Assembly: GCA_907163075.1 (NCBI GenBank)
Contig: CAJQTY010000001.1
Span: forward strand, 1,364,001-1,428,000
Reading direction: 5' to 3'
From: an uncultured Rhodocyclaceae bacterium
GTDB taxonomy: Bacteria > Pseudomonadota > Gammaproteobacteria > Burkholderiales > Rhodocyclaceae
Length of the DNA stretch: 64,000 bases
Part shown: positions 56,501 to 64,000 of the stretch, piece by piece
How positions within the stretch are numbered: position 1 is the first letter of the stretch
Layout of the letters: each line of letters opens with the position of its first letter
Position numbers and translations under genes: made by a program
Notes under the pieces: generated by a model
The model's input: the letters and a program-made list of their open reading frames with translations, nothing else
Databases searched by the model: none
What the model was told of the DNA's origin: nothing

Positions 56501-59500
56501 GATGCGGCAACCCGCACCTTCTCCGGTACACCGGCCAATGCCGATGTCGGCACGGTCAGTATCGACGTGATCGCCGATGACGGCAATGGCGGTACGGTCA
56601 CCGATACCTTCACGATCACGGTCGCCAACAGCAATGACGCACCGACCGTCGCCAACCCGATCCCGAATCAGAATGCGACCGAAGATAGCGCCTTCAGCTT
56701 TGCATTTGCGGCCAATACCTTCGCCGATGTCGATATCGGCGATACCTTCACCTATTCCGCTGCCGGCCTGCCGGCCTGGCTGACTTTCGATGCTGGGACG
56801 CGCACGTTCTCGGGCACCCCGGCCAATGCCAATGTCGGCACGGTGGCGATCACGGTCCGCGCTACCGACAGTGGCGGGGCGTTCGTCGAGGACAGTTTCA
56901 ATATCACCGTCGCCAACAGCAATGACGCGCCGACCGTCGCCAATCCGATTCCGAATCAGAATGCGACCGAAGATAGTGCCTTCAGCTTTGCGTTCGCGGC
57001 CAATACCTTCGCCGATGTCGATATCGGCGATACCTTCACCTATTCCGCTGCCGGCCTGCCGGCCTGGCTGACTTTCGATGCTGGGACGCGCACGTTCTCG
57101 GGCACCCCGGCCAATGCCAATGTCGGCACGGTGGCGATCACGGTCCGCGCTACCGACAGTGGCGGGGCGTTCGTCGAGGACAGTTTCAATATCACCGTCG
57201 CCAACAGCAATGACGCGCCGACCGTCGCCAATCCGATTCCGAATCAGAATGCGACCGAAGATAGTGCTTTCAACTTCCAGTTCGCGGCCAATACCTTCGC
57301 CGATGTCGATATCGGCGATACCTTCACCTATTCCGCTGCCGGCCTGCCGGCCTGGCTGACTTTCGATGCTGGGACGCGCACGTTCTCGGGCACCCCGGCC
57401 AATGCCAATGTCGGCACGGTGGCGATCACGGTCCGCGCTACCGACATCGCCGGGGCGTTCGTCGAGGATAGCTTCAATATCACCGTCGCCAACAGCAACG
57501 ACGCGCCGACCGTCGCCAATCCGATTCCGAATCAGAATGCGACCGAAAACGTCCCGCTCAATTTCACCTTCTCAATCAACACCTTTGCCGACCCAGACGT
57601 CGGCAACACACTAAGCTACAGCGCCCAGTTAGCTGGCGGCGGCGCGCTGCCGGGCTGGCTGAGTTTCAATGCATTGACCCGGACTTTCTCCGGTACGCCG
57701 GCCAATGCCGATGTCGGCACCGTCGGCATTGATGTCATTGCCAATGACGGCAACGGCGGCACGGTCACCGACACGTTCAACATAACGGTCGGCAACACCA
57801 ATGACGCGCCATTCGTCGCCAACCCGATTCCGAATCAGAATGCGACCGAAGATAGCGCCTTCAGCTTCCAGTTCGCGGCCAATACCTTCGCCGATCCGGA
57901 CGTTGGCGATACACTGACCTACAGTGCGGGTAGTTTGCCGGCCTGGTTGAACTTCGACGCCAACACACGCACATTCAGCGGCACACCGTTGAATGCCGAT
58001 GTCGGCACGATCAGCATTACGGTGACCGCGACGGATGGCACGCTCCAGAGCGTCGACCATACCTTCGACATCACCGTCGCCAACACCAACGACGCGCCGA
58101 CCGTCGCCAACCCGATCCCGAATCAGAATGCGACCGAAGACGCCGCCTTGAACTTTAGCTTCGCGGCCAATACTTTCAACGACGTCGATGCCGGCGCGAC
58201 GCTGAGCTATACCGCCCAGCTCAATGGCGGCGGCGTCCTGCCGGGCTGGCTCACTTTCGATGCGGCAACCCGCACCTTCTCTGGTACGCCGGCCAATGCC
58301 GATGTCGGCACGGTCAGTATCGACGTGATCGCCGATGACGGCAATGGCGGTACGGTCACCGATACCTTCACGATCACCGTCGCCAACAGCAACGACGCGC
58401 CGACCGTTGCCAATCCGATTCCGAATCAGAATGCGACCGAAGATAGTGCCTTCAGCTTTGCGTTCGCGGCCAATACGTTTAACGACGTCGATGCCGGTGC
58501 GACACTGAGCTATACCGCCCAGCTCAATGGCGGCGGCGTCCTGCCGAGCTGGCTCACTTTCGATGCGGCAACCCGCACCTTCTCCGGTACACCGGCCAAT
58601 GCCGATGTCGGCACGGTCAGTATCGACGTGATCGCCGATGACGGCAATGGCGGTACGGTCACCGATACCTTCACGATCACCGTTGCCAACAGCAACGACG
58701 CGCCGACCGTCGCCAATCCGATTCCGAATCAGAATGCGACCGAAGATAGTGCCTTCAGCTTTGCGTTCGCGGCCAATACGTTTAACGACGTCGATGCCGG
58801 TGCGACACTGAGCTATACCGCCCAGCTCAATGGCGGCGGCGTCCTGCCGGGCTGGCTCACTTTCGATGCGGCAACCCGCACCTTCTCCGGTACACCGGCC
58901 AATGCCGATGTCGGCACAGTCAGTATCGACGTGATCGCCGATGACGGCAATGGCGGTACGGTCACCGATACCTTCACGATCACCGTTGCCAACAGCAATG
59001 ACGCGCCGACCGTTGCCAATCCGATTCCGAATCAGAATGCGACCGAAGATAGTGCCTTCAGCTTTGCGTTCGCGGCCAATACGTTTAACGACGTCGATGC
59101 CGGTGCGACACTGAGCTATACCGCCCAGCTCAATGGCGGCGGCGTCCTGCCGAGCTGGCTCACTTTCGATGCGGCAACCCGCACCTTCTCCGGTACACCG
59201 GCCAATGCCGATGTCGGCACGGTCAGTATCGACGTGATCGCCGATGACGGCAATGGCGGTACGGTCACCGATACCTTCACGATCACGGTCGCCAACAGCA
59301 ATGACGCACCGACCGTCGCCAACCCGATCCCGAATCAGAATGCGACCGAAGATAGCGCCTTCAGCTTTGCATTTGCGGCCAATACCTTCGCCGATGTCGA
59401 TATCGGCGATACCTTCACCTATTCCGCTGCCGGCCTGCCGGCCTGGCTGACTTTCGATGCTGGGACGCGCACGTTCTCGGGCACCCCGGCCAATGCCAAT

Positions 59501-61620
59501 GTCGGCACGGTGGCGATCACGGTCCGCGCTACCGACAGTGGCGGGGCGTTCGTCGAGGACAGTTTCAATATCACCGTCGCCAACAGCAATGACGCGCCGA
59601 CCGTCGCCAATCCGATTCCGAATCAGAATGCGACCGAAGATAGTGCCTTCAGCTTTGCGTTCGCGGCCAATACCTTCGCCGATGTCGATATCGGCGATAC
59701 CTTCACCTATTCCGCTGCCGGCCTGCCGGCCTGGCTGACTTTCGATGCTGGGACGCGCACGTTCTCGGGCACCCCGGCCAATGCCAATGTCGGCACGGTG
59801 GCGATCACGGTCCGCGCTACCGACAGCGGCGGGGCGTTCGTCGAGGACAGTTTCAATATCACCGTCGCCAACAGCAATGACGCGCCGACCGTTGCCAATC
59901 CGATTCCGAATCAGAATGCGACCGAAGATAGTGCCTTCAGCTTTGCGTTCGCGGCCAATACCTTCGCCGATGTCGATATCGGCGATACCTTCACCTATTC
60001 TGCTGCCGGCCTGCCGGCCTGGCTGACTTTCGATGCTGGGACGCGCACGTTCTCGGGCACCCCGGCCAATGCCAATGTCGGCACGGTGGCGATCACGGTC
60101 CGCGCTACCGACAGCGGCGGGGCGTTCGTCGAGGACAGTTTCAACATCACGGTCGCCAACAGCAATGACGCGCCGACCGTCGCCAATCCGATTCCGAATC
60201 AGAATGCGACCGAAGATAGTGCTTTCAACTTCCAGTTCGCGGCCAATACCTTCGCCGATGTCGATATCGGCGATACCTTCACCTATTCCGCTGCCGGCCT
60301 GCCGGCCTGGCTGACTTTCGATGCTGGGACGCGCACGTTCTCGGGCACCCCGGCCAATGCCGATGTCGGCACGGTGGCGATCACGGTCCGCGCTACCGAC
60401 AGTGGCGGGGCGTTCGTCGAGGACAGTTTCAATATCACCGTCGCCAACAGCAATGACGCGCCGACCGTCGCCAATCCGATTCCGAATCAGAATGCGACCG
60501 AAGATAGTGCCTTCAGCTTTGCGTTCGCGGCCAATACCTTCGCCGATGTCGATATCGGCGATACCTTCACCTATTCCGCTGCCGGCCTGCCGGCCTGGCT
60601 GACTTTCGATGCTGGGACGCGCACGTTCTCGGGCACCCCGGCCAATGCCAATGTCGGCACGGTGGCGATCACGGTCCGCGCTACCGACAGTGGCGGGGCG
60701 TTCGTCGAGGACAGTTTCAACATCACGGTCGCCAACAGCAATGACGCGCCGACCGTCGCCAATCCGATTCCGAATCAGAATGCGACCGAAGATAGTGCTT
60801 TCAACTTCCAGTTCGCGGCCAATACCTTCGCCGATGTCGATATCGGCGATACCTTCACCTATTCCGCTGCCGGCCTGCCGGCCTGGCTGACTTTCGATGC
60901 TGGGACGCGCACGTTCTCGGGCACCCCGGCCAATGCCGATGTCGGCACGGTGGCGATCACGGTCCGCGCTACCGACAGTGGCGGGGCGTTCGTCGAGGAT
61001 AGCTTCAATATCACCGTCGCCAACAGCAACGACGCGCCGACCGTCGCCAATCCGATTCCGAATCAGAATGCGACCGAAGATAGTGCTTTCAACTTCCAGT
61101 TCGCGGCCAATACCTTCGCCGATGTCGATATCGGCGATACCTTCACCTATTCTGCTGCCGGCCTGCCGGCCTGGCTGACTTTCGATGCTGGGACGCGCAC
61201 GTTCTCGGGCACCCCGGCCAATGCCAATGTCGGCACGGTGGCGATCACGGTCCGCGCTACCGACAGCGGCGGGGCGTTCGTCGAGGACAGTTTCAACATC
61301 ACGGTCGCCAACAGCAATGACGCGCCGACCGTCGCCAATCCGATTCCGAATCAGAATGCGACCGAGGACGTGGCCTTTGTCTTTTCCTTCGCGGCCAATA
61401 CCTTCAATGATGTCGATGCCGGTGCGACGCTGAGCTATACCGCGCAACTCAATGGCGGCGGCGCCCTGCCGGGCTGGCTCATCTTCAATTCACCAACTCG
61501 ATCCTTCGTGGGCACGCCAACCAATGCCGATGTCGGCACGATCAGCATCGACGTGATTGCCAACGACGGCAATGGCGGCACGGTCACCGATACCTTCAGT
61601 ATCACCGTCGCCAATGTTAA
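50750..61620 (+). repeat. Tandem array of about 37 Ig-like repeats of 288 or 303 bp
   Basis: Each unit encodes one He_PIG/CADG-type Ig-like domain beginning (N)DAPTVANPIPNQNATED. Type A units are 288 bp (96 residues; FADVDIGDTFTYSAAGLPAW and a RATDSGGAFVEDSFNITV end), with FSFAFAANTF and FNFQFAANTF subtypes. Type B units are 303 bp (101 residues; TFNDVDAGATLSYTAQLNGGG, then VIADDGNGGTVTDTFTITV). Most copies are nearly identical in DNA. A higher-order block B(PGW)-B(PSW)-A-A... recurs from 51040, 56040 and 58700; a B(PGW) unit near 53950 leads into the scrambled stretch. More diverged units lie at 57530-58140 and at both ends of the array. Confidence 0.9.
53320..55407 (+). other. Cluster of indels and scrambled repeats inside the giant gene (probable sequence error)
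   Basis: Against the repeat consensus, single-base changes occur at about 53324 (T missing), 53627 (T added), 53826 (T added), 54739 (C added), 55083 (T added), 55359 (C missing) and 55405 (G added). Bases 54250-54715 are scrambled, but the order of consensus words (GTCGAGGACAG, GCCAACA, CCTTCACCTATTC, GGGACGCGCACGTTCTCGG) shows two noisy repeat units. Outside this stretch the array keeps its frame for more than 8 kb. A mis-assembled or single-read region is likely, so the real gene is probably uninterrupted and the unit count here uncertain. Confidence 0.75.
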
Positions 61621-64000
61621 CGATGCTCCCATCATCACCAGCAACGGTGGCGGTGCCACGGCCAGCATCAGTCTTACTGAAAATACCAGCGCGGTAACGA
61701 CCGTCACCGCCAGCGATGCCGATCTTCCGGCCCAGACCCTGACCTATAGCATCATCGGTGGCGCTGATGCCGGCCGGTTCAGTCTCGACAGCAACACGGG
61801 CGCGCTTTCCTTCCTGGTACTCCCCGATTTCGAAGCACCTGCCGACAGCGACGCAAACAATGTCTATAACCTGGTCGTTCGGGTTTCGGATGGCAGTCTG
61901 AGTGGATCTCAGGCCATTACGGTTACTGTCACCAACCAGAACGACAATAGTGTCGGTCCGATCAGCGACACCAACCCGGCTGCCGACTCGATTGCCGAAA
62001 ATGCCGCCAACGGCACGGCAGTCGACATCACCGCCTTCGCCTCCGATGCCGATAGCACCAATAATACAGTTACTTACTCGCTGGATAACGATGCCGGCGG
62101 ACGCTTCGCCATCGACGCCAACACCGGCGTCGTTACGGTCGCCAACAGCAGCCTGCTTGATTACGAAGCGACGACCAGCCACGGCATCACCGTGCTTGCC
62201 ACCAGCGCCGACGGCAGCACCAGCAGCCAGGGCTTCACGATCAGCCTGAGCCCGGTTAATGACAACAACCCGGCAATCACCAGCGATGGCGGTGGTGCCA
62301 CGGCCAGCCTCAATATCGCCGAGAACACCACTGCCGTAACCACCGTCACCGCCAGCGACGCCGACCTGCCGGCCCAGACACTGAGCTACAGCATCATCGG
62401 TGGTGCCGATGCCGCCCTGTTCACCATCAATAGCAGCACGGGCGCCCTCTCATTCATTACTGCACCAGACTTCGAAGTGCCCACCGACAGCGGCGGCAAC
62501 AACGTCTATAACCTGATCGTTCAAGTTTCCGATGGCGCGTTGACCGACACCCAAGCCATCGCCGTCAGCGTTTTCAACAGCAACGAAGCACCGACGAACA
62601 GCCCGCTTATCTTGACGGCCATCGCCGAAGACAGCGGTCCGCGCCTGATTACCCAGCTTGAACTCCTGGCCAATGCCGCCGATGTCGATGGCCCGTCACT
62701 ATCCGCGCTTGGCCTGGCGATCAGCGCCGGCAACGGCAGCCTGGTCAGCAATGGAGATGGCACCTGGACCTATACGCCAGCCCTCAATGACAATGGCTCT
62801 GTCAGCTTTGCCTACACCGTGACCGACGGTAGCCTGACCACTGCCGGTTCAGCCACGCTTGGCATCACGCCGGTCAACGATGCGCCGACGCTTGCCAACG
62901 GAACGGCGCTCACGCTGCCCGGCACCGACGAGAACACCGCGTCCGCCCCACGTACCGTCGCCAGCGTGCTCACTGGCGTAAGTTGGGCTGATGTCGATAG
63001 CGCCGCGCTCAAGGGCGCGGCTATCACCGGCGCGGTCGGCAACGGCATCTGGCAGTACTCGACCGACGGCACGACCTGGACCGCCTTCGGCGCCGTCGCC
63101 GCCAACAACGCCCTGTTGCTCGCCGACAGCAGCCAGGTCCGCTATCTGCCCGACGGCGCAACTGTCGAAACCGCGAGCTTCAGCTTCGTCGCCTGGGACC
63201 GGACTACCGACGGCGCCTCGGCCAACGGCGCCCCGAGCTATGCCGATCCTGGCGTCGGCGGCGGCATCGCGGCCTATTCCAGCGAGGCGGCCAGTGCCTC
63301 GCTCAACGTCATGGCGGCTCCCAATACGGCGCCGGCATTGACCCCGATCGCCCCCGGACTGAGCGGCATCAGCGAAGATCAGATCGATAATGCGGGGCAG
63401 ACGGTGGCCTCCTTCGTCGGCGCGTCGATCATTGATGCCGACAGCGGCGCCGTGCTGGGCATCGCCATCACCGCGACGGCCAACGGCAACGGCGCCTGGC
63501 AATATTCCCTCGACGGTGGAACGAACTGGAACGCCGTCGGCGCCGTCAGCAACAGCAGTGCACTGCTCCTGCGCGGCAGTGACCGCGTCCGCTTCGTCCC
63601 CGACGGTCTCAACGCTACGACCGCCAGCCTCGGTTACCGCGCCTGGGACCAGACCTCGGGCAGCGCTGGCAGCCTGGCCGACGCCGGCAGCAACGGCGGC
63701 ACGACGGCCTTCAGCACGGCCGCGGACAGCGCCAGCCTCACGGTCGCGGCGGTCAATGATGCGCCGGTGCTGAGCAATGGCGCCACGGTCACCCTGACTG
63801 CGGGCAGCGCGAACACCCCCACCGCGCCCGCCTCCGTCGCCAGCCTGCTGAGTGCCGCCGGCTGGGCCGACGTCGACGCCGGCGCCGAGCGCGGCATCGC
63901 CGTCACCGACACGGTCGGCAACGGTACGTGGCAGTACGCCACCGACGGCGCCACGTGGACGGATTTTGGCACGGTATCAGGCCGCCAGGCCCTGCTGCTG
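55408..64000 (+). CDS. Giant LEPR/DUF4347 surface protein, continuation: Ig-like repeats and cadherin-like domains, runs off the window
   Basis: From 55408 one frame, the same phase as the start at 43859, is open to the end of the window. It holds the rest of the Ig-like array to about 61620. Cadherin-type domains follow (ATASISLTENTSAVTTVTASDADLP, YNLVVRVSDGS; and again at 62280-62580), then a VCBS-like segment (NGDGTWTYTPALNDNGSVSF). Near the end are repeated modules of about 130 residues with GNGIWQYSTDGTTW, GNGAWQYSLDGGTNW and GNGTWQYATDGATW. These domains are typical of calcium-stabilised giant adhesins. No stop, RTX nonapeptides or C-terminal anchor is visible in the window. It is not a separate gene: it continues the previous entry. 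Confidence 0.85.

Noticed and set aside
57629-61447. A 1,272-codon open frame on the minus strand across the repeat array
   Set aside because: It is the mirror of the tandem Ig-like repeats: a stop-free antisense unit copied many times stays open. Its translation is repetitive Arg/Gly/Ile-rich sequence with no family similarity, and the plus strand has clear domains.

Overview
The window is a high-GC chromosomal segment of a betaproteobacterium, most likely Rhodocyclales (Dechloromonas/Azonexus/Accumulibacter-like). The taxonomic reading is an inference from gene content and order: livJHMGF, ilvBHC, rpsP-rimM-trmD-rplS, xseB-ispA-dxs, lptFG beside pepA-holC, and a sigma factor-DUF3619-DUF3106-RDD cluster. 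No rRNA, tRNA, CRISPR or insertion sequence was recognised.

Layout. 1-2.2 kb: 3' part of a 2Fe-2S/FAD/NAD reductase and an HDOD signalling protein. 2.3-7.4 kb: branched-chain amino-acid ABC importer livJHMGF on the minus strand; the livJ-livH junction (about 5.72-6.19 kb) is replaced by homopolymer-rich sequence that looks like bad base calling. 7.7-15.1 kb: cytochrome c, LysE-type exporter, ilvD, a broken NYN fragment, lgt, an epimerase-like VOC protein, cutA-dsbD and a TIGR02647-like protein. 15.5-21.8 kb: sulfurtransferase, SpoIIAA-like protein, DMT transporter, then xseB-ispA-dxs and folE2. 21.8-23.9 kb: rpsP-rimM-trmD-rplS. 24.1-30.5 kb: a PilZ-like protein of unknown role, a YihY-type membrane protein, DUF2069 and the ilvB-ilvH-ilvC operon. 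30.5-37.1 kb: sigma factor cluster, lptFG, pepA-holC and a small conserved protein.

37.4-64 kb is an accessory locus and the most interesting part. In order it encodes a GAF domain fused to a HlyD-type adaptor, a PqqD-like/M50 zinc-metalloprotease/HlyD fusion with an intact HELAH motif, a short SecA-like ATPase split by one frameshift, a second HlyD/RND-type periplasmic adaptor, and a giant LEPR/DUF4347 surface protein that runs off the window (about 6,700 codons so far). The giant protein has four right-handed beta-helix modules, about 37 tandem Ig-like (He_PIG/CADG) repeats of 96 or 101 residues, and cadherin-like domains. No ABC exporter ATPase or TolC is present in the window. I infer that the four upstream genes form a dedicated, non-classical export and processing machine for the giant protein.

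Sequence quality matters here. The repeat array contains a cluster of single-base indels (53.3-55.4 kb) and a scrambled stretch (54.25-54.72 kb) that still aligns to the repeat consensus. Together with the livJ-livH junction and the secA-like frameshift, this points to local draft-assembly errors rather than biological decay.
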